Assembly: GCA_024644005.1 (NCBI GenBank)
Contig: JAHELU010000009.1
Span: forward strand, 1 to 41,501
Length of the DNA: 41,501 nt
Source of the DNA: Acidimicrobiales bacterium
GTDB taxonomy: Bacteria > Actinomycetota > Acidimicrobiia > Acidimicrobiales > SZUA-35
Direction: 5' to 3'
A program made the position numbers and the translations under genes. Under the pieces are notes generated by a model. The model saw nothing but the letters and a program-made list of their open reading frames with translations, was not told the origin of the DNA and did no database searches. Each line of letters starts with the position of its first letter. The first letter of the stretch is position 1. Shown here in pieces: positions 1 to 9,466 of this stretch.

Positions 1-276
1 TTCTCGGAGGCCATCCATCCGCCCACTCTGCGTCCTCGAATTCGCCATAGCGCTCACAAGCTGTGGCGAATCCTGCGTCCTTGACTGGGTGGTGTCTGGC
101 CTCCGAGAACCTCAACGGCGATCTTCAGCACCCTGCTAGCCGCATCGGATGCCGGCTGTGCCGTGCCGATGGCACCAGGCGCACGGGGGGTCCGCTCCCG
201 GCATCGGCCCCTGCCATACTGGCCGCGTGCTTCAGCGACCTCCTACGACCGTCCGGGGCGCTCCGGTGACGCCGCC

Positions 277-1155
277 ATGACGAGTGACCACATCCTGACC
301 CTCACCTGCAACGACCGGCCCGGGATCGTGCATGCCGTCACCGGCGGGTTGCTCGACGTCGGCGGCAACATCGTCGAGAACGCCCAGTTCACGGACCCGG
401 GATCGAACACCTTCTGCATGCGCACCGTTGTCGAAACCGACCTCGAGGACTCCGGCGAGGTTGCCTCGGCGGTGGCTGCACGACTACGGGAAGCACCCCT
501 TCGAGACCTCGGCGCCTCGCTCCGGGTCCGGCCAGCATCGCACCGCCCACGACTGCTCATCATGGTGTCGAAGCACGATCACTGCCTGGCCGATCTCTTG
601 TACCGCTGGCGGAACGGGCTCCTCCCCGTCGAGATATCGGTCATCGTCTCGAACCACCCCGACTGCGCCGGTGTGGCCGAGCGCTACGACGTGCCGTACC
701 ACCACCTGCCGGTCGGCGAGGATCCGAGCGGTCCGGCGTCGAAGCCGACCCAGGAAGCCCGCCTCATGGAGCTGGCCGAGCAGCACGGCATCGAGCTGGT
801 GGTACTGGCCCGCTACATGCAGATCCTGTCCGACGATCTCTGTGCCGAGCTCGCCGGGCGTGCCATCAACATCCACCACTCCTTCCTCCCCGGGTTCAAG
901 GGTGCCAGGCCCTACCACCAGGCCCACGAGCGCGGCGTGAAGCTCGTCGGTGCGACCGCCCACTTCGTGACAGCCGACCTCGACGAGGGCCCGATCATCG
1001 AGCAGGACGTGGCCAGGGTCACCCACGCCCACACTGCATCCCAGCTCGTCGAGCTGGGACAGGACACCGAGCGCCTCGTCCTCTCACGAGCTGTCCGGGC
1101 GTGGGCCGAAGACCGTGTCCTCCTCGTCGGCGACCGCACCGTGGTCTTCCCTTGA
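277..1155 (+). CDS. purU: formyltetrahydrofolate deformylase
   Basis: MTSDHILTLTCNDRPGIVHAVTGGL (ACT domain) followed by a formyltransferase domain (INIHHSFLPGFKGARPYHQAHERGVKLVGATAHFVTADLDEGPIIEQ). Start chosen at ATG 277 inside the longer ORF 163-1155. Confidence 0.96.
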   Translation: MTSDHILTLTCNDRPGIVHAVTGGLLDVGGNIVENAQFTDPGSNTFCMRTVVETDLEDSGEVASAVAARLREAPLRDLGASLRVRPASHRPRLLIMVSKHDHCLADLLYRWRNGLLPVEISVIVSNHPDCAGVAERYDVPYHHLPVGEDPSGPASKPTQEARLMELAEQHGIELVVLARYMQILSDDLCAELAGRAINIHHSFLPGFKGARPYHQAHERGVKLVGATAHFVTADLDEGPIIEQDVARVTHAHTASQLVELGQDTERLVLSRAVRAWAEDRVLLVGDRTVVFP

Positions 1156-1950
1156 ACGGCCGTCGGGCGCCGGCCGGCGGGCGCCGGCCACCCAGGTGGG
1201 GCTGCTCCCGTGGTCTCCGGTCCGCTCGACCAGGACATGGTGGTTGAGCCACCAGCGACCATACGGCGCGGTCGCAACGCCGATGACCCGCCCCCCGGCC
1301 GACGCCAGGATTCGTTCCGCTTCCTCGAGGTCCCGGCCGTACATCGAGAACGCGGCGCGCTCCCGGTGCTTGAGCAACGCATGGATCTGCTCCGTCGGCA
1401 GCACCCGGTGCAGCAGCCGGAGGACGGGGTTCCGGGTGACCTCGTTCATCTGGATGAAGGCCAGCCCGCCCGGCCGCAGGACCCGCATGAACTCGCGGAG
1501 GTAGCCAGCCGAGAGCGCGAGCGGCATGTGCTGTAGCACGATGTGGGTGCAGACGAACCCGAAGCTGGCATCGTCGAACGCACCGAGGTCGGAGCGCTCG
1601 TTGAGGAAGAACGTGCAACGATCCCCGTGACGGTTGGCCGCTTCCGCCCGGGCGATCATCGTGGCCGAGATGTCGACGCCGACCGCCGAGGAGAAGTGCT
1701 GCGACAACGGTTGGGTGAGCCGCCCGAGGCCGCAGCCGAAATCCAGCACCGGCCCGTTCGGGAGCTCACCGGCGATCGACCGTACCCAGGCGAGCTTCTC
1801 CTCCACGAACGACTCGCCGGTCTCGAAGAACTCGTCCTCGTCCCACTTTCCGTGCCGCTTCTCTGGGCGGCTCAAGACCGCCCACATGGGGTCTTCGCTG
1901 GCCAGGCGATCCCAGGTCTCACGAACGCCGGCCAGGTCCTTATCGACCAT
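1084..1950 (-). CDS. class I SAM-dependent methyltransferase
   Basis: VLDFGCGLGRLTQPLSQHFSSAVGVDIS SAM-binding motif I. Start chosen at internal ATG (MVDKDLAGVRETWDRLASEDPMW). 3' end overlaps purU convergently. Confidence 0.88.
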   Translation of the reverse strand: MVDKDLAGVRETWDRLASEDPMWAVLSRPEKRHGKWDEDEFFETGESFVEEKLAWVRSIAGELPNGPVLDFGCGLGRLTQPLSQHFSSAVGVDISATMIARAEAANRHGDRCTFFLNERSDLGAFDDASFGFVCTHIVLQHMPLALSAGYLREFMRVLRPGGLAFIQMNEVTRNPVLRLLHRVLPTEQIHALLKHRERAAFSMYGRDLEEAERILASAGGRVIGVATAPYGRWWLNHHVLVERTGDHGSSPTWVAGARRPAPDGRSREDHGAVADEEDTVFGPRPDSS

Positions 1951-2116
1951 GGCGGGATGCGGCTCGCCCAACGGGCCCCTGTGCTCAGCTCGTGGCACTT
2001 CTTGACCCAATCGGCGGCGCCAGGCCCGCCGACGACACCACCGGAGGAATCGACCGGTCCGTGATTTCCATCTGAATGATCCTGGTTGACGCAGGTCTCA
2101 GAAGCAACTGCTGCGG

Positions 2117-2176
2117 CGCTCGACGGATGTCTCATGGCGACCGCTCGATGGATGTCTCATGGCGACCGCTCGACGG
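2117..2176. repeat. 25-bp tandem repeat, about 2.4 copies, spanning the 3' end of the rhodanese-like gene
   Basis: cgctcgacggatgtctcatggcgac / cgctcgatggatgtctcatggcgac / cgctcgacgg read directly. Confidence 0.9.
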
Positions 2177-2483
2177 CCAGTCCGGCCTCGACCCAGTCTT
2201 CCTTCCCGGCTGCGTAGATCATCACGGGGCAGGCGGAGCCCTCCTCGATTCGCTGGGCGAGCTCCGTGGCTTCACCCCCGTGCCTGCTGCCGTAGACCAC
2301 GACCGGGATCCTCGGCGCTGCCGCACGGATCAGGTCGAGCGGATCGGGCGACGAGATCGGCACGTTGATGGCTCCGGGCAGGTGTCCATCGGCGTAGAAG
2401 TCGGCACTCAGCGCCTCGACGACCACCACCGAGCCACCTGCGATGAGCTCGGCCAGTGCCTGGCGGGTGATGGCGGTCGCCAT
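2157..2483 (-). CDS. rhodanese-like domain protein, apparently lacking the catalytic cysteine
   Basis: DFYADGHLPGAINVPIS substrate-entry motif. Active-site loop reads VVVYGSRHGGEATELAQRIEEG instead of YCxxGxR. Confidence 0.85.
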   Translation of the reverse strand: MATAITRQALAELIAGGSVVVVEALSADFYADGHLPGAINVPISSPDPLDLIRAAAPRIPVVVYGSRHGGEATELAQRIEEGSACPVMIYAAGKEDWVEAGLAVERSP

Positions 2484-2674
2484 GGTCGCTCAACCGCTTC
2501 CGGCTGCGGCCCCACCGGCCATCGAGCCATGGGAGGGGTGCGCAAGCACCAGGAGGAGTCCGATGGTCGCTCTCCGGGTGGTGTGGCTTCTCATGGTCTC
2601 CACGCTGACCCGCCACCCTGGCACCGGCCTTGCATGCAGCTGTCATCGTGGGCCCCTGCGCAGCTCGTCGCCGA

Positions 2675-3061
2675 TCAGGCGGTCCAACCGAACAGGGCTT
2701 CACCCACCGAGACGAAGGCGAACCAGAACACCAGTGCGAGCACCACGACGGCCGGAACCAGCAGTGGCCGGACCCTCGACAGCCAGACGGCGAGGCCGAG
2801 ACCGAGGAGCCAGGCCACCATGAGGACGACGACGGCTCCTGGTGGCACGACAAGACCCGATACGAGGTACGGGAAGAAGCCGACGGCGACATAGCCGCAC
2901 AGGGCCGCCCATGCGACCCATCGGCTGCGCCGGCGGTGGGGGGCCGGCTCCGTGGCGGCGGGCTCCGTCCTGCCGTGGCCCAGCTCCATCTCACCGACCG
3001 TACCCGACCCGATGGATCCGCCGCTGTCGCCCGGTCGGGCCGGCTGGCGTCGACCACTCAC
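2675..3061 (-). CDS. small multi-pass membrane protein, unknown function
   Basis: 128 aa with three hydrophobic segments. Start overlaps the stop of the upstream gene (3058-3061, ATGA). Confidence 0.65.
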   Translation of the reverse strand: MSGRRQPARPGDSGGSIGSGTVGEMELGHGRTEPAATEPAPHRRRSRWVAWAALCGYVAVGFFPYLVSGLVVPPGAVVVLMVAWLLGLGLAVWLSRVRPLLVPAVVVLALVFWFAFVSVGEALFGWTA

Positions 3062-3366
3062 CGGGGCTCGGCCCGATGTCGCCCTGCGGTGGACGGGAAG
3101 CGCCCATGGATGCCGAGGCCGAGCCCGATGATCGCTCCGGCTACGGCGAGCAGGATGCCGGGCGCGCCGACCGTGAGCTGCATCTCGCCATCGACCAGGA
3201 GCTCGGCGATGAGGATCAGGACGATGCCGGGCATGGCTCCGACCAAGGCGCCGGCCAGCGCCCGGACCCCGGCCCGACCGGCGGTGCGGAGTCCGCGACG
3301 GATCGCGTCCTTGCTGACTCGGTGAGTGGATGTGGGGGTAGCTGTGTCGACGGCGTCAGAGCCCAT
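3058..3366 (-). CDS. small membrane protein, unknown function
   Basis: 102 aa with two hydrophobic segments (ALVGAMPGIVLILIAELL; GILLAVAGAIIGLGLGI). ATGA-coupled to the downstream gene. Confidence 0.65.
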   Translation of the reverse strand: MGSDAVDTATPTSTHRVSKDAIRRGLRTAGRAGVRALAGALVGAMPGIVLILIAELLVDGEMQLTVGAPGILLAVAGAIIGLGLGIHGRFPSTAGRHRAEPR

Positions 3367-3489
3367 CTGCCTTCTCCTGCGTGTGGTACCTGGGGCGGCG
3401 CTCGCCGCCGGGGCACGAGCGGGCTCCGGACATCGGAGCCACTCCTACACAGTGGCGGGACGTTCTGGCACGAGGCTGTCGCAGGCCTG

Positions 3490-6400
3490 TCACACCGCCG
3501 GCTGGGGGATGCCCCGAGCGCGATCGTCGGAGTCTCGCTCGACCAACCGATCGCCGGTGGAGCTCTCTTCCAGCATCGTGCGCACGAGCTCGGTCAGCGA
3601 CAGCAGCGGGAGGTCCTCGGCGACCTCGTCCCACTCGCTCCCGAGCTCGAGTCGGAGCTGCTCCATGAGCTCGCCCACCCTGTGCTGCTCCGGCGGCGGC
3701 AGGGGCAGGCCTCGCCGGGCCCGGGCCCGGGCTGCCACGAGGAGGAGCCGAGCGGCGCGTTCGCTCTCGCCGGTGCGGGCATCGACTTCGGCAATCGTCT
3801 CGATCGCAGCGCACATCCCTCCCAGGTGTCCGATGTCCGACGCCCGGGCGAGGGCCTGCATCACCGACTCCCGAGCGCAGGCGAACCGACCCTGGGCCAG
3901 CCGCACTCGGGCCAGGACGGTCAGCGCGGCGCAGATCCCCTCGGCGTACCCGAGTGCCTCGTTGCTGGCGAGGCTGGCCTCGGCGGTGAGCGCGGCCCGG
4001 TCCAGTCGGCCCCTGGACAGCGAGAGCCGGGTGTACTGCTCGTAGGCGAGGCCGATGACATGGGCGTCGCCGGTCTGCTTGGCGTCGTCGACCGCCACGT
4101 CGAGCAACCCCTCGGCGAGGTCGAGGTCACCGCTGTCCTGGGCCGTCCTGGCCCGCAACACCCGGCAGATCGTCGCTCCCCAGAGGTCGTGCAACCCGTC
4201 GAAGATGGCGATCGCCTCGTCGTGCGTGGCGGCAGCCCCATCCAGATCACCCGAGGCCCACTGGGCAACGCCGAGGGTGAGGTAGGCGGCGGCAACGGTG
4301 GCATCGTCGCCGATCGAGCGACCGAGCTCGGCGCTCTCGGTACAGGCCGTTCGGGTTCGCTCGTGATCGCCGAGCGGGGCCGCCAGCAGGCCCATCCCCA
4401 GGAGCACCCGAGCGCGGACGACGGGCTCGGCCCGAACCGAGCTCGCTCGCTCGAGAGCGGCCTGCGAGTCGACGAGGTTTCCCTGGAGCGTCCACACCCA
4501 GGCGATGTCCCCGGCCAGCCGAGCCCCGAGCTGCTCGTCACCGTCCGGGCCGAAGCACCAGTCCAGCGCCAGCCGCAGGTTCGCCCGATCGTGATCGAGC
4601 CGCCGCAACCAGGCCGCCTGGCGCGGTGTGCGGATCTCGTGGAACGCTCGAGCAGCCAGAGCCGCGTAGTGCTCCGCATGGCGGCACCGAGTCTCCGCCA
4701 GCTGCCGCACGGGATCGGCGGTGCGATCGGTGTCACCGGAGTCATCGGAGTCATCGGTGCCATGGGTCGAGAGCAGGTAGGCTCGCACCGTGTCGAGGAG
4801 TCTGAATCGATCGTCGCCAGCCCGGGCGACCAGCGAGCTGCGCAGGAGCGTCAGGAACCGATTGACCGCGTCCGGGGCGCCAGGGGCGGCAACCGTCGCG
4901 GCGGCGTCGAGGTCGAACGTCGGGGCGAACACGGCGAGTCGGTACAGCATGTCCCGCTCGTGCTCGTCGAGGAGCCCGACGCTCCAGTCCATCGCCGCGC
5001 TGAGCGTTCGGTGACGATCCGGGCCGCCGGCCCTGGCAACGAACGATCGACGTTCCGCCAACTGGGCCAGGATGGCGGCGGGTGAGAGCGCATCCATCTG
5101 CGCCGCAGCCAGCTCGATCGCCAGCGGCAGACCGTCGAGCGACCGGCACACCTCGGCGATCGCTGCAACGTCGGCGTCGCCGACAACGAAGTCGGGGGCG
5201 ACCCTGCGGGCCCGCTCGACGAAGAGCTCGAACGCCGCCGAGCACTGCGGGTCACGGCCGACGGTCGGGACCTCCAGCGGCGGGACCGGCCACGCCAACT
5301 CGCTACCGAGACCGAGCGGTCGCCGACTGGTGGCCAGCACCGTGATGCCCTGTCCGGCCCGCAGTACCTCCTCGACGATCGGTCCGACCCCGGCCAGGAC
5401 CCGCTCGCAGGTGTCGAGCACGAGTAGGCAGCCGTCGTCACCCAGCGCCGCCACGATCGCCGCCGGGGCGTCGGCCTCGGTGGCTACCTGAGCCCCGAGC
5501 GAGGCGGCGATCGCCACACCGACCGCTGCCTCGCTCTCGACGGGAGCGAGGTCGACGAAGTGGGTTCGCCGGGTGGTCCGGAAGGCGAGGACCGCCTGGG
5601 CCAATCTCGTCTTGCCGGCGCCACCCGGACCGGTGAGCGTGACCAGGCGGCGCTCGGACAGCAGATCGAGCACACGCCTGAGCTCCTGGTCTCGACCGAT
5701 CAGCTCGCAGCTCGACCATGGCTCGGCTCCTGGCTCCGCAGGTCCCGGAACAACGGGTGGCTCGGCCGGGGCGACCGGTTCGGCGACGTCGCTGTGCAGC
5801 GCGATCGCAGTCACTGGCGGCGGGCTCCAATCGAGTCGTGGATCATGGGCCAGGACCTGGCGCTCGAGGTCGCGCATCGTCGATCCGGGCGCGATACCCA
5901 GTTCCTCTGCCAACGTCAGACGGGCGCGCTCGTAGGCACGGAGCGCATCGGCTTGGCGGCCAGTGCGATAGAGGGCAGTGACCAGGAGCTCCTGTGATCG
6001 CTCCCGCAGCGGCTGCGCGGTCACCAGGGCACTCAGCTCTGCGACCGCCTCCGACGCCCGTCCGAGCGAGAGCAGCACCTCGCTCCGCTCCTCGAGCGCA
6101 GACAGCCTGAGCTCACGGAGCCGGACGATCTCGGCTTCGGCGAAGGGGGCACCGTCAGCGTCCGTGTACGGCTCGCCACGCCAGAGAGACAGCGCCCGGT
6201 CGAACGTGAGGTTCGCATCCGTCAGGGCGTTCAGGGTGCCGACGCCGACGAGCCGCCGGCTCTCGGCCAGGGCCGTCTCGAACCGGTCGACGTCGACATC
6301 GAGAGCCCCGAGCTCCAGCAGGTAGCCGCGAGGTGTCGTCACGATGGGGGCGATACCCGTCCCGCCGAGTGCTCGACGCAGGTACGCCATCTGGGTCTGC

Positions 6401-6693
6401 AGCGCATTTCGGGGATCGAGCGGGAGGCGCTCACCCCACAGATGATCGATGAGGGTCTCCGCCGGCACCGGCCGGCCGCGATGGAGGACGAGTGAGCACA
6501 GCAGGGTGCGTGGCAGACCTCGGCGGATCGGGACGGGACGATCCACGTGCCGCACCTCGAGCGCGCCGAGCACGCCGAGCTCGAGCTCGGGGTGCCGCTC
6601 CACGGTTCCGGCGCGACGTCGAGGTCCCCCGGCTGGTGCCGGGTCGACGCACGGCCCGAAGCGGTCGATGGCGACTTCGCTGACGTCGGTCAT
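3490..6693 (-). CDS. SARP/AfsR-like BTAD-domain transcriptional regulator with NB-ARC-type ATPase and TPR region
   Basis: N-terminal winged helix plus BTAD (LGVLGALEVRHVDRPVPIRRGLPRTLLCSLVLHRGRPVPAETLIDHLWGERLP), Walker A LTGPGGAGKTRLAQ, TPR-like C-terminus. Exact start uncertain within ORF 3490-6744. Confidence 0.9.
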   Translation of the reverse strand: MTDVSEVAIDRFGPCVDPAPAGGPRRRAGTVERHPELELGVLGALEVRHVDRPVPIRRGLPRTLLCSLVLHRGRPVPAETLIDHLWGERLPLDPRNALQTQMAYLRRALGGTGIAPIVTTPRGYLLELGALDVDVDRFETALAESRRLVGVGTLNALTDANLTFDRALSLWRGEPYTDADGAPFAEAEIVRLRELRLSALEERSEVLLSLGRASEAVAELSALVTAQPLRERSQELLVTALYRTGRQADALRAYERARLTLAEELGIAPGSTMRDLERQVLAHDPRLDWSPPPVTAIALHSDVAEPVAPAEPPVVPGPAEPGAEPWSSCELIGRDQELRRVLDLLSERRLVTLTGPGGAGKTRLAQAVLAFRTTRRTHFVDLAPVESEAAVGVAIAASLGAQVATEADAPAAIVAALGDDGCLLVLDTCERVLAGVGPIVEEVLRAGQGITVLATSRRPLGLGSELAWPVPPLEVPTVGRDPQCSAAFELFVERARRVAPDFVVGDADVAAIAEVCRSLDGLPLAIELAAAQMDALSPAAILAQLAERRSFVARAGGPDRHRTLSAAMDWSVGLLDEHERDMLYRLAVFAPTFDLDAAATVAAPGAPDAVNRFLTLLRSSLVARAGDDRFRLLDTVRAYLLSTHGTDDSDDSGDTDRTADPVRQLAETRCRHAEHYAALAARAFHEIRTPRQAAWLRRLDHDRANLRLALDWCFGPDGDEQLGARLAGDIAWVWTLQGNLVDSQAALERASSVRAEPVVRARVLLGMGLLAAPLGDHERTRTACTESAELGRSIGDDATVAAAYLTLGVAQWASGDLDGAAATHDEAIAIFDGLHDLWGATICRVLRARTAQDSGDLDLAEGLLDVAVDDAKQTGDAHVIGLAYEQYTRLSLSRGRLDRAALTAEASLASNEALGYAEGICAALTVLARVRLAQGRFACARESVMQALARASDIGHLGGMCAAIETIAEVDARTGESERAARLLLVAARARARRGLPLPPPEQHRVGELMEQLRLELGSEWDEVAEDLPLLSLTELVRTMLEESSTGDRLVERDSDDRARGIPQPAV

Positions 6694-6959
6694 CCGACTC
6701 TCTCGACAGCTCTCGACAACGCAGACCTCGGCGTGAACCGGCATGCAACCGGCTCATCTCGGATCATGCGCCCGGCAGGCTCGGCTGTCAATCGTCAGCG
6801 GGGGAGTGGTGGCCAGGCGGCGGCAGCGCCGTGCAGTACGCCACTCCAAGCCGCCTCCAAGCTGGCCCCTAGGGCCATCGCCGACAGTGTCGATACCGAA
6901 CATCGGGCGGTACGGCGGGCCTCGGCACGCCACGTCGCCCTCAACTGAAAGACACTGAC

Positions 6960-7592
6960 ATGAAGAGAGCACACCTTTCGATCGGGATGCTGGCCGGCGC
7001 CGTCATGCTGGTCGGTCTCAGCGGATGTGGCCTGCGGGACTCGGGTGACGATACCGCCGACCCGACCCTGACGACGAAGCCGCCGGTGACCACCGACAGC
7101 CAGCAGTCGACGACGTCGACGACAACCAAATCGACGACCGAGAAGCCGACGCCATCGTCGAGCTCGACCACGGCCGTCGCTCCGACCAAAGCTGTCGCCG
7201 AGGGATCGGGTTGCAGCCCGGGCTCTGGCCAGCTCCCGGACGGGACGTGGTACGGCTACGTGGTCGACACCGAGACCGACGGCTTCGAGTTCGACCTCGC
7301 GTGCTTCTTCCAGGGCAAGGCCGCAGCCCTGGCTGCGACCGAGGACGGCGCCGAGTCGCCGCCGCCGAACGACTACTACATCCGCAACGCCAACAAGGAG
7401 ATCCGGACGGTCCGCGTCGGGTCGAACGGCCAGGTGACGTGGTATCCGGACTTCGGTGATCCAGCGTCCAAGGCCACGACCACCTACGACGACTGGGCCC
7501 GTGCGATCGCTGACCGCGGCTTCGTGACCGGTGTGTGGATCAAGGTCGGAAACGGGCAGGTCTCGACCATCGACGAGCAGTGGGTGCCGTGA
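6960..7592 (+). CDS. secreted lipoprotein with Thr/Ser-rich linker
   Basis: Signal peptide with lipobox LSGC (MKRAHLSIGMLAGAVMLVGLSGCG), then TTTSTTTKSTTEKPTPSSSSTT linker. Confidence 0.75.
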   Translation: MKRAHLSIGMLAGAVMLVGLSGCGLRDSGDDTADPTLTTKPPVTTDSQQSTTSTTTKSTTEKPTPSSSSTTAVAPTKAVAEGSGCSPGSGQLPDGTWYGYVVDTETDGFEFDLACFFQGKAAALAATEDGAESPPPNDYYIRNANKEIRTVRVGSNGQVTWYPDFGDPASKATTTYDDWARAIADRGFVTGVWIKVGNGQVSTIDEQWVP

Positions 7593-7734
7593 CGACCGCC
7601 CACGGGATCGCTCCATCGCAGCTCGGCCACGGGCAGTCCGTGGTGGCCGCTGGGGCGCACGCTCGGTTTCGGCGGCGCTGGTGGTTGCCGGCGTCGCCTC
7701 GCAGTGACACGACGAGTAGTCAAAGGAGAAGCAC

Positions 7735-8271
7735 ATGAAGAAAGTACTGATGGTCCTGGCCGCGATCGTGGCCATGGCGACGCTCGCGGTCCCGTCCGCC
7801 TCGGCGACCGGAACACGGTGTTCCGTGGTGTGGGGTTCCCTGGCCAAGTCGTCGTCTGCGACCGGAAGCGGCCAGCCGATAGCGGTCAGGGCAGGGCAGC
7901 ACCGTTGCTTCGACCGCTTCGTGGTCGACCTCGACGGCCCGGCTACCGGCTATCGCGTGGACTACGTGCCGCGGCTGACCCAGGAGGGCTCGGGTGACCA
8001 GGTGCCGGTGACCGGCGGGGCGATCCTCCGGGTCATCGTCAACGCTGCGGCCCATGACGACGCCGGCAGGCCGACGATCGACTTCAAGGCGGTCGACCGC
8101 ACGAGCGTCGCAGGTCATCGGACGTTTCGGGACGTCGCCTGGGCTGGCAGCTTCGAGGGTCAGACGACAATGGGACTCGGTGTGCGAGCCCGCCTCCCCT
8201 TCAGGGTCCTTGCGCTGAGCGGGCCCGGAGCGGGATCTCGGCTCGTGATCGACGTCGCCCACCGCTGGTGA
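7735..8271 (+). CDS. secreted AMIN-like domain protein
   Basis: Signal peptide MKKVLMVLAAIVAMATLAVPSASA. CFDRFVVDLDGPATGYRVDYVP ... LSGPGAGSRLVIDVAH resembles the actinobacterial AMIN-like family. Confidence 0.7.
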   Translation: MKKVLMVLAAIVAMATLAVPSASATGTRCSVVWGSLAKSSSATGSGQPIAVRAGQHRCFDRFVVDLDGPATGYRVDYVPRLTQEGSGDQVPVTGGAILRVIVNAAAHDDAGRPTIDFKAVDRTSVAGHRTFRDVAWAGSFEGQTTMGLGVRARLPFRVLALSGPGAGSRLVIDVAHRW

Positions 8272-8290
8272 GCCAGGGATCGGCCAGGCT

Positions 8291-8326
8291 GCCGCCGGAC
8301 CCCACGACGAACCGGGGTCCGGCGGC
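8291..8326 (+). terminator. perfect 13-bp stem hairpin 20 nt after the AMIN-like gene
   Basis: GCCGCCGGACCCC-acgacgaacc-GGGGTCCGGCGGC, read directly. Confidence 0.75.
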
Positions 8327-8504
8327 TTCGTTCCGGAGAGATCGGTCGGCGGCCGTGGACTTCAGAGCGTCCCACCGGGCGTTGAGGCGCACGGTGGGCG
8401 AAGCTCGCAACCACTCGCTCCGGCATGTTTCGACCGCTGCGCAATGGGAATGACGGCGTGACGGTGTCCACCCGGATACCCCAGACGAGACAAGGAGATC
8501 CGAC

Positions 8505-8699
8505 ATGAGCGATAGTTCGAAGCTGAAGTGGGAAGGTCGCTGGGATCAGCTGAAGGGCAAGGCGAAGCAGACCTGGGGCGATCTCACCGACGACGACGTC
8601 GATGTGGCCGAAGGCGAGTACGACGAGATGGTCGGTCGTATCAAGGAGCGAACCGGCGAATCGAGGGAAGAGATCGAGCGCCGGCTCGACGCCCAGTGA
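8505..8699 (+). CDS. CsbD family protein
   Basis: 64 aa, KLKWEGRWDQLKGKAKQTWGDLTDDDVDVAEGEYDEMVGRIKERTG matches the CsbD signature. Confidence 0.92.
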   Translation: MSDSSKLKWEGRWDQLKGKAKQTWGDLTDDDVDVAEGEYDEMVGRIKERTGESREEIERRLDAQ

Positions 8700-8711
8700 T
8701 CGGTCCTCGTC

Positions 8712-8918
8712 ATGGCGCCTCGAGACTCCACTGCTGAGCACTCGACGGCGGAGCTCTCGGTCCCGGATCCGCTCGTGCCGGATCCGGGACCCGAGCCGCC
8801 TCCCCGGCCGGAACCGATCGAGCCGGTCGAACCGCCCGACCGGCCCGGCCCACCTCTACCGGATCCGCCCGAACCGCTGCCCGATCCCGAGCCCCGCATG
8901 GCGGGGCTCGGGCGGTAG
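8712..8918 (+). CDS. short Pro/Glu/Asp-rich low-complexity ORF (dubious)
   Basis: 68 aa, ATG 12 nt after the csbD-like stop. Highly biased composition and a terminator-like hairpin lies inside its 3' end. Confidence 0.25.
   Translation: MAPRDSTAEHSTAELSVPDPLVPDPGPEPPPRPEPIEPVEPPDRPGPPLPDPPEPLPDPEPRMAGLGR
8886..8912. terminator. perfect 12-bp stem / 3-nt loop hairpin between convergent genes, candidate bidirectional terminator
   Basis: CCCGAGCCCCGC-atg-GCGGGGCTCGGG. Confidence 0.75.
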
Positions 8919-8932
8919 ACGGCCTCCGACGA

Positions 8933-9466
8933 TCAATCGGATCTCCTGAACGACACGAGCGGCTGGTACAGCCAGGTGTAGCCGGCGACGGCGAACAGCA
9001 TCGCAGCCGCCAGGACTGCGGCAGAGGTGGCGACGACCAGCGAGGTGACGAGGTAGCTGACCGCCACGAGGGCGACGAGCAAGGCGCAAGTGCCGATGAT
9101 GGCGGTGATGATCGCAACGTCCAGATGGTCTTTGGTCTTGCGGGTCACACCGGACTCCGGGGAGCGCATCCGCTGGTGGACGCTGGGTGCTATCAACAGC
9201 ACGGAGGCCAGCATCGATGCGGCGAATGCGACGTAGTAGGCGACCCGCTCGACGCCGGTCAACGTGGCGAACTCGGCCTGGACCGGGAGCACGAGCAGGA
9301 AGGCCACGAGCACCTGGGCTGCGGGCAGGGTGGTCCGGAGGCCCTCCATGAACGAGCGGAACTGTTGATCGATGCTCTCGTCGTGGTGGTCGTCGTTCTC
9401 GGCGGCTCGCGGGGTCGGCACGGGCTCGGTCGGCCCGACTGGGTCAGTGTCGGTTGCAGTCGACAT
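8933..9466 (-). CDS. DUF6328-like membrane protein
   Basis: FRSFMEGLRTTLPAAQVLVAFLLVLPVQAEFATLTGVERVAYYVAFAASMLASVLLIAPSVHQRM; multiple TM segments. Confidence 0.8.
   Translation of the reverse strand: MSTATDTDPVGPTEPVPTPRAAENDDHHDESIDQQFRSFMEGLRTTLPAAQVLVAFLLVLPVQAEFATLTGVERVAYYVAFAASMLASVLLIAPSVHQRMRSPESGVTRKTKDHLDVAIITAIIGTCALLVALVAVSYLVTSLVVATSAAVLAAAMLFAVAGYTWLYQPLVSFRRSD

Noticed and set aside
1-109. Possible tRNA or tRNA-like gene because of terminal pairing
   Set aside because: Outer stem of 12 bp, length about 109 nt and no recognisable T-loop (GTTCRA) or anticodon arm layout.
2842-5085. 747-aa plus-strand ORF antisense to the SARP regulator and membrane genes
   Set aside because: No recognisable domain. 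The opposite strand encodes coherent SARP/TPR and membrane proteins.
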